DNA of 64,000 nucleotides from Nonlabens antarcticus (GTDB lineage Bacteria; Bacteroidota; Bacteroidia; Flavobacteriales; Flavobacteriaceae): NCBI RefSeq assembly GCF_015356755.1, contig NZ_JADFCO010000066.1, positions 744,001 to 808,000 of the forward strand, read 5' to 3'. Shown piece by piece: positions 25,976 to 35,028 of this stretch (position 1 is its first letter; each line of letters starts with the position of its first letter). The notes under the pieces were generated by a model. It saw only the letters and a program-made list of their open reading frames with translations, ran no database searches and was not told where the DNA came from. The position numbers and the translations under genes were made by a program.

Positions 25976-27808
25976 TTAAAGTAAGGTGGAAAGCAATAAT
26001 GTACCAACTATTAAAAGAATTATACTTAAAATCCCTCCAATGATGAGAAAGTGCCTGAATTTATAATTCCCAGTCCCATAGATCAGAGTATTTGTTTGAT
26101 AGCCTACAGGAGTAAAGAAACTGAAATTAGCCGCAAACATTACCGCAAGTATAAAAGGTTTAAGTGGTAAATCAAAACCAGCTCCCACAGACATCGCTAT
26201 AGGTGTCATAATAATTGCAGTGGCATTATTAGAAATCGTTCCACTTAACAACATGGTAAATAAGAATATCAATCCCAAAACCATAATAGGTGCCTGTCCT
26301 TTTAAAATATTCAAGAATTGATCTGAGATCCACACATCTGTTCCCGTATTATTCATGGCAATTCCTAGAGGTATCATGCCCGCCAGTAGAAATATAATTT
26401 GCCAATTGACCCGATGATAGATTTTTTCTAAAGAAATACAATTCGTTAATAATAATATTCCTATTCCGGTAAGTGAACTTGATAGAATAGAAAGCAAGCC
26501 GCTACTAGCCAAACCGATAACGGCAAGTAAGGTAAAAAGCGTTATATATTTTTTATGCAGCGGAGCAGAAACCTTCAAATCGTGCTCATTGAGAATTGCA
26601 ACGTTCTCTATTTCTTCCAGATCACGCATAGAACCATCTTGTAATTCAAGCAGCAACCTATCTCCCGGCTTCACTCTAATGGCATTAATATCTTTACGTA
26701 TCAACCGCTCTTTCGTATTTCTAATGTTTTTACGTTTTTGTATGGCGAGTGGATAAGCTCCCTGCAGTAAGGTCTTGCGCAATCTTCTTAAGGTCTGCCC
26801 TATCAAATTTGATCCTGGAAGAATAAGCAGCTCAATATATCGCATGGGCGATAGCTCTTTTTCCTCATCGCTATTACTTTCCACTTCATTAGCTTCCTTT
26901 AATTCTTCACTAGCTCTGTTTCTATCGTCGTGCAGGATAAAATCATCTGCTTCAAGAAATTTAGCGAGATCGTCTACGCTTCCCATGATTACAATATGGT
27001 CGCCTGCTTTCAAATCAATGTATTTACCAGGTGCATTAATTACGTTTCTATTTCTTATGAGCTTTAGGATACTTAATTCAGGATTGTCTTCCAGCAATGT
27101 TTCTGAAAGCCGCTGCCCTATTAGATCGCTTGTATCAGTCACTGTAAGGGTAAAGATAAATTCCTGGATTCCATAGCCATCGGCTACGCCTTGATTTTTG
27201 TCTTTGGGCAGCCATCGAGAAGCGATAGCCATGAAAATAATTCCTATCAAAAGAAAGACTAAACCGAAACCGGTAAACTCAAAAAATCCGAGTTTTTCTG
27301 CTCCTAATTTTTGGGATACAGAATTTACAATCAAGTTTGTGGAGGTTCCCATGAGCGTACAACTACCCCCTAATATTCCAGCAAAAGATATAGGCATCAA
27401 CAACTTACTGGAAGAAAATTTATATTTTGCAGATAGCTGCGATACGATTTTAATGAATATAATAACCACAGCAGTAGTGCTAATAAATGCTGATATGCTA
27501 GCGCTGATAAACATAAAAGTAGGGACAATGAAAATAAGCGGTAGAATACTTACTTTTCTAATCCCGTTTGTAAGCCATTCAATCACACCATTGTCTTCCA
27601 GACTTATGGCGATAATCATGAGTGATAATACAGTAATGGTTGCAGGATCTGCAAAACCGCTGATGGCTTCTTCTGGTTTTGTAAGCCCTAATAATACCAA
27701 ACTTACAATAATGAGAAATGCAATCTTATCTATAGGAAACCATTCCGTCAGAAACAGTAATACCGTCACACCCAGAACAATAAAAACTAAAATGATTTCG
27801 AAATCCAT
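25976..27808 (-). CDS. SLC13/DASS family transporter with two TrkA-C (RCK_C) domains
   Basis: A 610-aa inner-membrane carrier. Two blocks of membrane helices (about 1-200 and 420-610) with the family's paired SNT-type motifs (GTSTNLIVNSVS and SNNATAIIMTPIA) are separated by a cytosolic insert carrying two TrkA-C domains (about 215-290 and 325-405, for instance GDHIVIMGS and GDRLLLEL). Such proteins transport dicarboxylates, sulfate or other anions with Na+; TrkA-C domains usually sense nucleotides or ions. First gene of an operon with mscS, which hints at a link with ion or osmotic balance (inference). Confidence 0.88.
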   Translation of the reverse strand: MDFEIILVFIVLGVTVLLFLTEWFPIDKIAFLIIVSLVLLGLTKPEEAISGFADPATITVLSLMIIAISLEDNGVIEWLTNGIRKVSILPLIFIVPTFMFISASISAFISTTAVVIIFIKIVSQLSAKYKFSSSKLLMPISFAGILGGSCTLMGTSTNLIVNSVSQKLGAEKLGFFEFTGFGLVFLLIGIIFMAIASRWLPKDKNQGVADGYGIQEFIFTLTVTDTSDLIGQRLSETLLEDNPELSILKLIRNRNVINAPGKYIDLKAGDHIVIMGSVDDLAKFLEADDFILHDDRNRASEELKEANEVESNSDEEKELSPMRYIELLILPGSNLIGQTLRRLRKTLLQGAYPLAIQKRKNIRNTKERLIRKDINAIRVKPGDRLLLELQDGSMRDLEEIENVAILNEHDLKVSAPLHKKYITLFTLLAVIGLASSGLLSILSSSLTGIGILLLTNCISLEKIYHRVNWQIIFLLAGMIPLGIAMNNTGTDVWISDQFLNILKGQAPIMVLGLIFLFTMLLSGTISNNATAIIMTPIAMSVGAGFDLPLKPFILAVMFAANFSFFTPVGYQTNTLIYGTGNYKFRHFLIIGGILSIILLIVGTLLLSTLL

Positions 27809-27930
27809 GAGTCAACTTTACGCGTAAATGTATTTTTTAAAACTCGTATCCAGCTATTAAAGTATTACTAAATTTTTTCACAGGCTTGATAGGAAGTTGG
27901 CTAACTTTCGGTCCATTAATAAAATTCACC

Positions 27931-28392
27931 ATGCTCAAAAAGAAAGGTTATTCTAAAAGTAAGTACAGCTGGATGTATGCACTCATAATGGTAGGCGCAA
28001 TTGTATTGTTATCCATAATCGCTTTTCAACTGGGCTTAAGACAGGAGATTTATGTAAAGATCCTTTACATCCCAATATTATTTTTAGGAATTATCTCCTT
28101 TACCCGAGACATTGTTTTTAATTCCAACAAAAAAATAAAGTTCAATAAACTTCTTTTTTACAGTATGCGTACTGGGGTTTTTACCTGTGTATTTTTGTAT
28201 CCGCTTATTATGTTGTTTTTGATCTACTTCTATTCAGAGGGCGGAATTATTAAAATGAGAGATTCCGTAGCAGGCGATGCAGGCGATTTGAGTGTATTAT
28301 TTACACTGGAACTGGAGATCTTTATTGTCATCTTGTTATCATCCCTTGCTGCAAGTGGATTATATCTCAATAGGCAAGAGAAGGTTACTTAA
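27931..28392 (+). CDS. Four-helix membrane protein, possibly DUF4199-like
   Basis: A 153-aa integral membrane protein with hydrophobic segments at about 14-34, 41-60, 77-97 and 125-147 and a basic N-terminus (MLKKKGYSKSKYSW). I start it at the ATG at 27931; an upstream TTG would add 15 residues without a reason. The size and 4-TM layout, with the second helix pair separated by FTRDIVFNSNKKIKF, recall DUF4199 proteins of Bacteroidota, but I am not sure. Divergent from the SLC13-mscS operon. Confidence 0.55.
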   Translation: MLKKKGYSKSKYSWMYALIMVGAIVLLSIIAFQLGLRQEIYVKILYIPILFLGIISFTRDIVFNSNKKIKFNKLLFYSMRTGVFTCVFLYPLIMLFLIYFYSEGGIIKMRDSVAGDAGDLSVLFTLELEIFIVILLSSLAASGLYLNRQEKVT

Positions 28393-28610
28393 AAAACCTT
28401 GGAATATTTAATCCGAACTGAATTCACTCTATTGGTGATACATAGTGTTCTAAATAATTTTGAGCGTTCTAGGATTTACGTTGGTAATGCCAGCTTGTTG
28501 TTATTATTATTATTTGATTAATCGGGAGCAGTTAATCTTAAGTCGTTTCTTCTTGAATACAATGGTTATCTCATTTTACGGAGATAAATTTTCAAATCCA
28601 CACCTTGAAC

Positions 28611-29096
28611 ATGAAACAAATAAATTTCCTTATCATTTCAATCCTGGTATTATTATGCAGTTCCTGTAAGGAAAATGATCCGGAGATCCCATCGATTAAA
28701 TCGGCTGAGAAAAATCAATTGCCAGAATTACGAACGGTAGAAACTGAAGTAATCGATGAATTTATAGATCAATTAAATGGTAAATGGACAATTACAGATG
28801 CTCTCTTAAATACTTATGAGTTCAGAAGGACATGGAAGAAAACACAAAATAAGATGATGATGAAAGGCAATTCAGGTAAATATACTTCTACAACGCAAAC
28901 TGAAGAGCGATTGTACCAATCCTATGCGTATTCCTATTCATGCCCGTTTAATGAATTCGTTGAAAATTTGAATGACAATGAATTTATTATGACTGATTTA
29001 GATACGGAGTCTTGCCGTATCATACAAATTAGAAACGATACCTTATTTATAGCCGACTTAAATCATCAAAATCAAAAGAGCTTCATCAGGCTATAA
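28611..29096 (+). CDS. Small lipoprotein, lipocalin-like, function unknown (paralogue of 24080-24538)
   Basis: A 161-aa exported lipoprotein beginning at the ATG at 28611 (lipobox cysteine at about residue 19, LLCSSC). The mature protein has an acidic linker, LNGKWTITDALLNTYEFRRTW, SCPFNEFVENLNDNEFIMTDL, a cysteine, IRNDTLFIADL and a last strand. These landmarks line up one by one with the lipoprotein at 24080 (L-x-G-x-W, YEF, CPF, NDEFI, RNDTL), including the cysteine pair. Probably a duplicated lipocalin-like family restricted to relatives of this organism; role unknown. Own leader region, terminator at 29163-29186. Confidence 0.72.
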   Translation: MKQINFLIISILVLLCSSCKENDPEIPSIKSAEKNQLPELRTVETEVIDEFIDQLNGKWTITDALLNTYEFRRTWKKTQNKMMMKGNSGKYTSTTQTEERLYQSYAYSYSCPFNEFVENLNDNEFIMTDLDTESCRIIQIRNDTLFIADLNHQNQKSFIRL

Positions 29097-29159
29097 TTAG
29101 ATGGTGAAACTGCAAACGCTCATAAATAATTCCTCAAATCCTGTCAAGTTCTATAACTA

Positions 29160-29190
29160 AAAAATCCCGACTGCAGAGTCGGGATTTTAA
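29160..29190. terminator. Bidirectional terminator between the lipoprotein gene and lon
   Basis: aatcccgac (29163-29171) pairs perfectly with gtcgggatt (29178-29186), with A and T runs outside. It serves the convergent genes ending at 29096 and 29210. Confidence 0.9.
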
Positions 29191-29209
29191 ATTCTATGAT
29201 AAGTTATTT

Positions 29210-31663
29210 TTACAACACCTTAGCATTCTTAACCTTCTGTTTTGTGAGGGCAAGTTCTAAAACATTGCTCATATCACTCACATAATGAAAGGTCAATCCC
29301 TTAAGGTAATCTTCCTTGATCTCTTCTATATCTCGACGGTTTTGCTCACATAATAGAATCTCTTTAATTCTAGCACGCTTAGCCGCCAGAATCTTTTCTT
29401 TGATTCCACCTACAGGCAACACTTTTCCTCTTAAAGTGATTTCTCCCGTCATTGCAAGGCTCTTCTTCACTTTACGTTGTGTAAATAAAGAAACTAGAGA
29501 GGTCAGCATTGTGATTCCTGCACTAGGACCATCTTTGGGTGTAGCTCCTTCCGGCACGTGAATGTGGACGTTGTACTTCTCAAAAATCTCTGGGTTCACC
29601 CCTATTTCCTCAGCGTGTGCTTTGATGTATTCCATTGCTATGGTCGCACTTTCTTTCATCACTTTTCCTAGGTTTCCGGTGATGGTTAAAGTACCCTTAC
29701 CCTTGCTTAGAATAGATTCTATGAATAGAATATCACCGCCTACACGAGTCCATGCCAGTCCAGTTACCACGCCAGCAACATCATTATTTTCATACTTGTC
29801 TCGCATCATTCTAGGTGCGCCCAGTACATCAATAACAGTTTCATTAGTCACTTTAAGATCGTACTCATCTTCCATGGCGATGCTTTTTGCGGCATAACGC
29901 ACCATTTTAGCAATCTGCTTATCCAGTGCTCTAACTCCGCTCTCCCTAGTGTAACCTTCCACAATTTTTTCAATTTGTGGTTTGCCTAGTTTAAGTTGGT
30001 CTTTGGTCAGACCATGTTCCTTAATTTGCTTTGGAAGTAAGTGTCTCTTTCCTATTTCCACTTTTTCCTCAATAGTATAACCGGTCACATTTATGATCTC
30101 CATACGATCGCGCAATGCAGGTTGTATGGTTTGTAAACTATTTGAAGTTGCGATGAACATTACTTTACTCAAGTCAAAGCCAAGTTCCAAGAAGTTATCA
30201 TAGAAGGAATTATTCTGCTCTGGGTCTAATACTTCCAGCATGGCGCTTGATGGGTCACCGTTGTGTGAGCTTCCTAATTTATCAATCTCGTCCAGTACAA
30301 ATACAGGATTTGAAGTTTTGGCTTTTTTGATGCTTTGGATAATTCGGCCAGGCATGGCTCCTATATAAGTTTTACGATGACCGCGTATTTCTGCTTCATC
30401 TCGCAAACCACCTAAGGAAATACGCACGTATTCTCTACCCAAAGCTTCTGCAACAGACTTTCCTAGTGATGTTTTACCCACTCCTGGAGGTCCATATAAA
30501 CATAGAATAGGTGATTTCATATCATTACGCAATTTCAAAACTGCGAGATATTCTATGATTCTCTTCTTCACATCATCCAGACCATAATGATCGCGGTCTA
30601 GAATTTTCATGGCACGTTTCAGGTCAAAATTGTCCTTAGAGTATTCATTCCATGGTAAGTCTAACAACAGATCCAGATAATTGCGCTGGATGGAGAATTC
30701 TGCAACCTGCGGATTCATGCGTTGCATTTTAGACAGCTCCTTTTCAAAGTGTTCCTTCACCTTGTCGTCCCATTTTTTTGATTTGGCACGCTGGCGCATT
30801 TCGTCAATTTCTTGATGTGAGCTCACACCACCACCCAGCTCATCTTGAATGGTCTTCATTTGCTGGTGCAAGAAATATTCCCGTTGTTGCTTGTTAATAT
30901 CGGTTTGAACGCGGGACTGGATATCATTTTTGAGCTCCAGTTTTTGACGTTCCACATTCATGAACTTGAGCGTCTCTAAAGCCCTGTCCTTAAGATCATT
31001 AATTTCGAGCAATTTCTGCTTATCCTCGATCTTTAGGTTCATGTTAGAAGACACAAAATTGACTAAGAAACTATTGGACTCAATATTCTTAATCGCAAAA
31101 CTCGCCTCACTTGGAATGTTGGGGCTTTCCTTAATAATTTCTAGGGATAGCTCCTTTATTTTTTCAATGATCGCGTTGAACTCCTCATTTTCTGGTGCCG
31201 GCCTTGCCTCTTCCACAGCTTTTGTCGTCGCTCTTAAATATGGCTCCGTTTCCACAATGCTGTCGATTTCAAAGCGTTTTTTACCTTGGATAATCACGGT
31301 TGTATTTCCATCAGGCATTTTAAAAACTTTGAGAATGCGCGCCACAACACCCGTATGGTGCAGATCATCCTGTCCAGGATCTTCCACGCTACCATCTTTT
31401 TGCGCGACAACGCCTATCGCCTCGTTCTTCTTATTGGCTTCCTGCAATAATTTTATGGATTGATCACGTCCCGCAGTAATGGGAATCACGACACCTGGAA
31501 ACAATACCATGTTGCGCAATGGCAATATGGCAAGCGTTTCTGGAACCGCTTCAGCGTTCATTTCCTCTTCATCTTTTGAGCTCAATAGCGGTATAAATTC
31601 CGCATCCTGATCAAATTCCTGTTGTGACATAATGTCTACTTGAAACTTTTTTGGTTTAAACAT
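29210..31663 (-). CDS. lon: ATP-dependent protease La (Lon)
   Basis: Hexameric AAA+ serine protease that degrades damaged and short-lived regulatory proteins. The 817-aa chain has the N-terminal substrate domain ([16 protein letters not shown] from about 46), coiled coil, Walker A GPPGVGKT (391-398), Walker B VFVLDEID, and the C-terminal protease with S714 in GPSAGITML and the lysine in [16 protein letters not shown] at 31663 is taken; the ATG 11 codons on (31630) is also possible. A TGACA-N3-TGGCG box just upstream resembles the dyads before clpB and dnaK, hinting at common stress control. Confidence 0.95.
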   Translation of the reverse strand: MFKPKKFQVDIMSQQEFDQDAEFIPLLSSKDEEEMNAEAVPETLAILPLRNMVLFPGVVIPITAGRDQSIKLLQEANKKNEAIGVVAQKDGSVEDPGQDDLHHTGVVARILKVFKMPDGNTTVIIQGKKRFEIDSIVETEPYLRATTKAVEEARPAPENEEFNAIIEKIKELSLEIIKESPNIPSEASFAIKNIESNSFLVNFVSSNMNLKIEDKQKLLEINDLKDRALETLKFMNVERQKLELKNDIQSRVQTDINKQQREYFLHQQMKTIQDELGGGVSSHQEIDEMRQRAKSKKWDDKVKEHFEKELSKMQRMNPQVAEFSIQRNYLDLLLDLPWNEYSKDNFDLKRAMKILDRDHYGLDDVKKRIIEYLAVLKLRNDMKSPILCLYGPPGVGKTSLGKSVAEALGREYVRISLGGLRDEAEIRGHRKTYIGAMPGRIIQSIKKAKTSNPVFVLDEIDKLGSSHNGDPSSAMLEVLDPEQNNSFYDNFLELGFDLSKVMFIATSNSLQTIQPALRDRMEIINVTGYTIEEKVEIGKRHLLPKQIKEHGLTKDQLKLGKPQIEKIVEGYTRESGVRALDKQIAKMVRYAAKSIAMEDEYDLKVTNETVIDVLGAPRMMRDKYENNDVAGVVTGLAWTRVGGDILFIESILSKGKGTLTITGNLGKVMKESATIAMEYIKAHAEEIGVNPEIFEKYNVHIHVPEGATPKDGPSAGITMLTSLVSLFTQRKVKKSLAMTGEITLRGKVLPVGGIKEKILAAKRARIKEILLCEQNRRDIEEIKEDYLKGLTFHYVSDMSNVLELALTKQKVKNAKVL

Positions 31664-31675
31664 ATATTTTTAAGT

Positions 31676-31688
31676 CGCCACTTTGTCA
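31676..31688 (-). promoter_or_regulatory. Candidate stress box upstream of lon (TGACA-AAG-TGGCG)
   Basis: On the minus strand the sequence reads TGACA-N3-TGGCG, 12 nt before the lon ATG. It resembles the TGACA-N3-TGTC(A/T) dyads before clpB and dnaK, but the second arm has two mismatches. Confidence 0.3.
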
Positions 31689-31748
31689 GTGCAATGTGGC
31701 TAATTTTATTCATTAATTTGTGCCTTTTACGGTGGATGGAAAGGAGCC

Positions 31749-31764
31749 CGCTTTCGCGAAAGCG
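31749..31764. repeat. 16-bp palindrome CGCTTTCGCGAAAGCG
   Basis: Perfect copy in the divergent gap between lon and the sigma-factor gene. Besides this and the box at 31676 I see no other feature in 31664-31939. Confidence 0.9.
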
Positions 31765-31939
31765 GAACACTTCAACATCAATATACTACCATTCAGTCTT
31801 TTACACCATATTAAAAATAGTGCAAGAGGATCAACCGCAGACACCGAAGCCCTTTGCAAATGATTAATTTTCAAAATCAATGCCACCAACTGTAACATCG
31901 CGCTCAAAGTCGCATCTTTAATGTAGAAACACTAACCAA

Positions 31940-32482
31940 GTGAACCTAACCAAAACAGATAACGAAGTCTTTGACTTGTGTGAAAAAGGCGACCGTCGCG
32001 CGCAAATGAGGATCTATAATAATTATGCTAAAAGCATGTATCATGTGGCCTTGCGCATTGTAAATGACAGAGCACAGGCAGAAGATATTATGCAGGAAAG
32101 TATGATTACGGCCTTTACAAAAATTAGTCAGTGGAATCGGGAAGCAACCTTTGGCAGCTGGTTAAAGCGGATTGTCATCAACAACAGCCTGACGCATTTA
32201 AGAAAAGATAAAAAAATGCCTACAACCTCTTTTGAGGATCATCATGATCACGTGGATGAAACGCAAGGTGTTGATATGGAAGAAGCCAGCTGGACGGCAA
32301 AAAAGGTGCTGGTCGCCATGAATGAATTGAAGGGAAATTATAAAGAAATACTGACGCTTTCCCTAATTGAAGGAATGGATAACGAGGAGATCGCGCAGAT
32401 TATGGGAATCTCAAACGGTATGTGCCGCACAACGATTTCCAGAGCAAAAACAAGTTTAAAAAATAAATTAGAGGCGATATGA
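31940..32482 (+). CDS. ECF-type RNA polymerase sigma factor
   Basis: A 180-aa sigma-70 family factor with only regions 2 and 4. Region 2: RRAQMRIYNNYAKSMYHVALRIVNDRAQAEDIMQESMITAF; region 4: KGNYKEILTLSLIEGMDNEEIAQIMGISNGMCRTTISRAKTSL with its helix-turn-helix. A GTG start at 31940 is the only plausible initiation codon, as the frame is closed upstream. It overlaps the next gene by 4 nt (ATGA), whose product has the layout of an anti-sigma factor, so it is the head of a self-contained regulatory operon. Confidence 0.92.
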   Translation: MNLTKTDNEVFDLCEKGDRRAQMRIYNNYAKSMYHVALRIVNDRAQAEDIMQESMITAFTKISQWNREATFGSWLKRIVINNSLTHLRKDKKMPTTSFEDHHDHVDETQGVDMEEASWTAKKVLVAMNELKGNYKEILTLSLIEGMDNEEIAQIMGISNGMCRTTISRAKTSLKNKLEAI

Positions 32483-33087
32483 AAGATGGAATGAAAGAAT
32501 GGTTTGCCCAACAAGATTTTGACCTGGAGCAATTACCTGAAGGACATGAGCAGCGTTTTCTAGCCAGACTGGAGGCCGCCTGTAAGGAAGATGGTGATGA
32601 GCCCGAAAATGAAGATAAAAATGAAGTTGAAGTAAAAGGCGTAATTATTTCAAAGCCAAAAGGTCGCGTGATTACAATGAGCGGCGTCCTTAAATGGTCA
32701 GCTGCGGCGGTGATAGCGATTATGATAGGATCTGCCAGCTTTTATATGGGCCAGTCACAATCTTATGAGTTGAAGTCTGTCTCTCCAGCAATGGCGCAGG
32801 CGCAAAGCAATTATATAGAAGTGATCGATCAGCAACTGGCGGCGATCAACAAATTAAAATCACCAGAAACAGAACGCATTATTGTAGATGCTAAAACGAA
32901 ACTCCTAAAACTGGAAACTGATTACATCAAGATTAAAAAAGACTTTAAGACTAATGGTGACAATCCAGCGGTGATTGATGCTATGATTCAGAATTTTAAA
33001 AATAGAATCCTTTTGCTAGAGAAGGCTCGAGAACAAATCAAATCCCAACAAGAACAACTTAAAAAAATGGACTATGAAACTCTATAG
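32479..33087 (+). CDS. Putative membrane-anchored anti-sigma factor
   Basis: A 202-aa single-pass protein. Residues 1-70 are an acidic cytosolic part, a hydrophobic helix lies at about 74-93 (WSAAAVIAIMIGSASFYM), and the remaining 100 residues are an extracytoplasmic, lysine- and glutamine-rich coiled coil (YIEVIDQQLAAINKLKS...KSQQEQLKKMD). Position right behind an ECF sigma gene with a 4-nt overlap and a membrane-spanning layout make an anti-sigma role likely; no zinc anti-sigma motif (HxxxCxxC) is present. Its 3' end overlaps the next gene by 14 nt. Confidence 0.75.
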   Translation: MKDGMKEWFAQQDFDLEQLPEGHEQRFLARLEAACKEDGDEPENEDKNEVEVKGVIISKPKGRVITMSGVLKWSAAAVIAIMIGSASFYMGQSQSYELKSVSPAMAQAQSNYIEVIDQQLAAINKLKSPETERIIVDAKTKLLKLETDYIKIKKDFKTNGDNPAVIDAMIQNFKNRILLLEKAREQIKSQQEQLKKMDYETL

Positions 33088-34153
33088 CATATTTTTCCTA
33101 CTGCTGGGCAGTATGACAATGGCATCGACGCACCCCATTGATAAATACAACAAGACAAAAAAAATCAACAAGACCTATAGCGTTAATAGTGATGCCCTAG
33201 TGCGTGTGGAAAATAGCTTTGGCAATGTGACTGTTCAAACCTGGGATCAAAATAGCGTTAGTATTGAAGTAACCGTTGAAGTAAGTGGGAACGATGAAGA
33301 CCGGGTGAATGAGCGTTTGAGAATGATCGACGTAGATTTTAGTGCTTCAAAATCTAAAGTTTCAGCAGTAAGTAAAATTCCTAATGAGAATGGCAGTGGA
33401 TTATTCAGCTTTTTCAATAGCAAGAGTAAGACGAATACTCGAGTGGATTATATTGTGAAAATTCCACGCAACTCTCCGCTAGATGTGGAGAACGATTATG
33501 GCGCGGTGATCATTGATAAAATGACCGCACCGCTGACTTTAAATTGCGATTTTGGCCGGTTACAAATTGGTCAATTGTTGAGTCCAGATAACAAGTTGGC
33601 TTTTGATTACACGGACAATTCCCACATAGATTATATGAAAGGCGGGAGCATCGAGGCCGATTTTAGTAAATTCAAATTATATGGTGCAGATGTCGTGGAT
33701 TTTAGAGGCGATTACACAACCGTTGCTTTTGGTAAAATGAAGAAACTTAAATACAATTCTGATTTTTCAACGCTTTCTATTGAAAACGCTACCACTATTG
33801 ATGGGCGTGGTGATTACTCTACCGTAAAAATTGACTCTTTTGAAACTGCAACCCTATTGAAGGCGAGTTTTGGAAAGATTATTATTAATAATTTAGCCAC
33901 AGGTTTTAAGTCATTAACTATTAAATCTGATTATACAGATGTTAGGATAAACCACGATAGAAATGTCGCATTTGATTATGAGTTAAGTGCAGAATTTGCC
34001 TCTATCAATCTGGGAAATGATTTACAGACGGTAACTTCCAGAAAAGAAAATAATGAAGCCTACAAACAGGGATATAATACTGTTGCAAAATCTGGAAGCC
34101 GTATAGAAATAAATAGCAGTTTTGGCAGTGTCACTTTAAAAACTAACAATTAA
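33074..34153 (+). CDS. Exported DUF4097-like beta-helical protein
   Basis: A 359-aa protein with a signal peptide (cleavage after about residue 18). Repeated short beta-strand units, such as VENDYGAVIIDKM, LNCDFGRLQIGQL, FDYTDNSHIDYM, GDYTTVAFGKM and KASFGKIIINNL, suggest a beta-helix or beta-solenoid like DUF4097/adhesin-type proteins. It is translationally coupled to the anti-sigma gene (14-nt overlap) and followed by a DUF2807 protein with a similar fold. These operons are common in Bacteroidota; the proteins probably sit in the envelope and may be the signal source or target for the sigma factor (inference). Confidence 0.75.
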   Translation: MKLYSIFFLLLGSMTMASTHPIDKYNKTKKINKTYSVNSDALVRVENSFGNVTVQTWDQNSVSIEVTVEVSGNDEDRVNERLRMIDVDFSASKSKVSAVSKIPNENGSGLFSFFNSKSKTNTRVDYIVKIPRNSPLDVENDYGAVIIDKMTAPLTLNCDFGRLQIGQLLSPDNKLAFDYTDNSHIDYMKGGSIEADFSKFKLYGADVVDFRGDYTTVAFGKMKKLKYNSDFSTLSIENATTIDGRGDYSTVKIDSFETATLLKASFGKIIINNLATGFKSLTIKSDYTDVRINHDRNVAFDYELSAEFASINLGNDLQTVTSRKENNEAYKQGYNTVAKSGSRIEINSSFGSVTLKTNN

Positions 34154-34164
34154 AAAAAATAATC

Positions 34165-34890
34165 ATGAAAAAAATAATTCTAGTAGCTGTAGCAATGGTA
34201 GCCATTCAAACAGCAAACGCACAATGGTTCGGTAGTAAAAAAATAAAAGGTGATGGAAATGTAATCACAAGAACTTTTAAAACGTCAGATTATTACGATG
34301 TGAAAGTAGCAGGTTCCATGGATGTAGAACTGATAAATGGTAAAGAAGGCAGTATCAAAGTAGAGGCAGAATCTAATATCATGGACTATTTAGAGATTGA
34401 GGTTAAAGGAAGCCGCTTGACAATAGGCATTAAGGACGGTATCAACTGGAGTACTAGAAAAGGAATTAAAGTTTTTGTTCCTGTAGAAGAGATTGACGAA
34501 GTAAGCCTAGCTGGTAGTGGTGATATCTATAGCGATCTCACCTTGAAGTCTGAAAAGATGGAAATATCTGTTGCAGGAAGTGGAGATATCAACTTGAAAT
34601 CTGAGTCAAAACGACTAGAGTTAAATGTTGCGGGAAGCGGTGATCTAAAAATTTCTGGACGTACCGAGAATCTAGCGGCGAGCGTCGCGGGAAGCGGTGA
34701 CATAAGCGCCTACGACTTGAAAGCAAACAATGTAAAAGTGAGTATTGCTGGAAGTGGTGATGTAGCTGTTTTTTGTAATGGAGGCGAGATGAGCGCGAGT
34801 ATTGTAGGATCTGGTGACCTAAGATATAAAGGAGAAACCAGTAAGATCAAAAAGTCCATTATGGGCAGCGGCGATATTACAAAAATGTAA
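34165..34890 (+). CDS. Head-GIN domain (DUF2807) exported protein with GSGD repeats
   Basis: A 241-aa exported protein with a signal peptide ending ANAQ (residue 19). It has the DUF2807 head (YDVKVAGSMDVELINGKEG) followed by seven regularly spaced GSGD turns (AGSGDIYS, AGSGDINL, AGSGDLKI, AGSGDISA, AGSGDVAV, VGSGDLRY, MGSGDITK), about 16-20 residues apart, which mark the coils of a right-handed beta-helix. The last gene of the sigma operon, 11 nt after the DUF4097-like gene. Function unknown; called a putative auto-transporter adhesin in databases, without evidence here. Confidence 0.88.
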   Translation: MKKIILVAVAMVAIQTANAQWFGSKKIKGDGNVITRTFKTSDYYDVKVAGSMDVELINGKEGSIKVEAESNIMDYLEIEVKGSRLTIGIKDGINWSTRKGIKVFVPVEEIDEVSLAGSGDIYSDLTLKSEKMEISVAGSGDINLKSESKRLELNVAGSGDLKISGRTENLAASVAGSGDISAYDLKANNVKVSIAGSGDVAVFCNGGEMSASIVGSGDLRYKGETSKIKKSIMGSGDITKM

Positions 34891-35028
34891 ATCTCTTCTA
34901 TACTAGAAACAAGATGGGCCTGAGATTACAGACTATGATACATGTAAAGTAAAACTAAAGGCTCGTTCTACAGCTTGATATACTTAGAAAGTTTGTTAGC
35001 ACAAGCTTTATGAACGAAGGTTGACCCT

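Noticed and set aside
34165-34890. The GSGD-rich repeats as a DNA-level tandem repeat or CRISPR
   Set aside because: The regular motif is at protein level with variable codons and spacing; it marks beta-helix turns. No CRISPR array was seen in the window.
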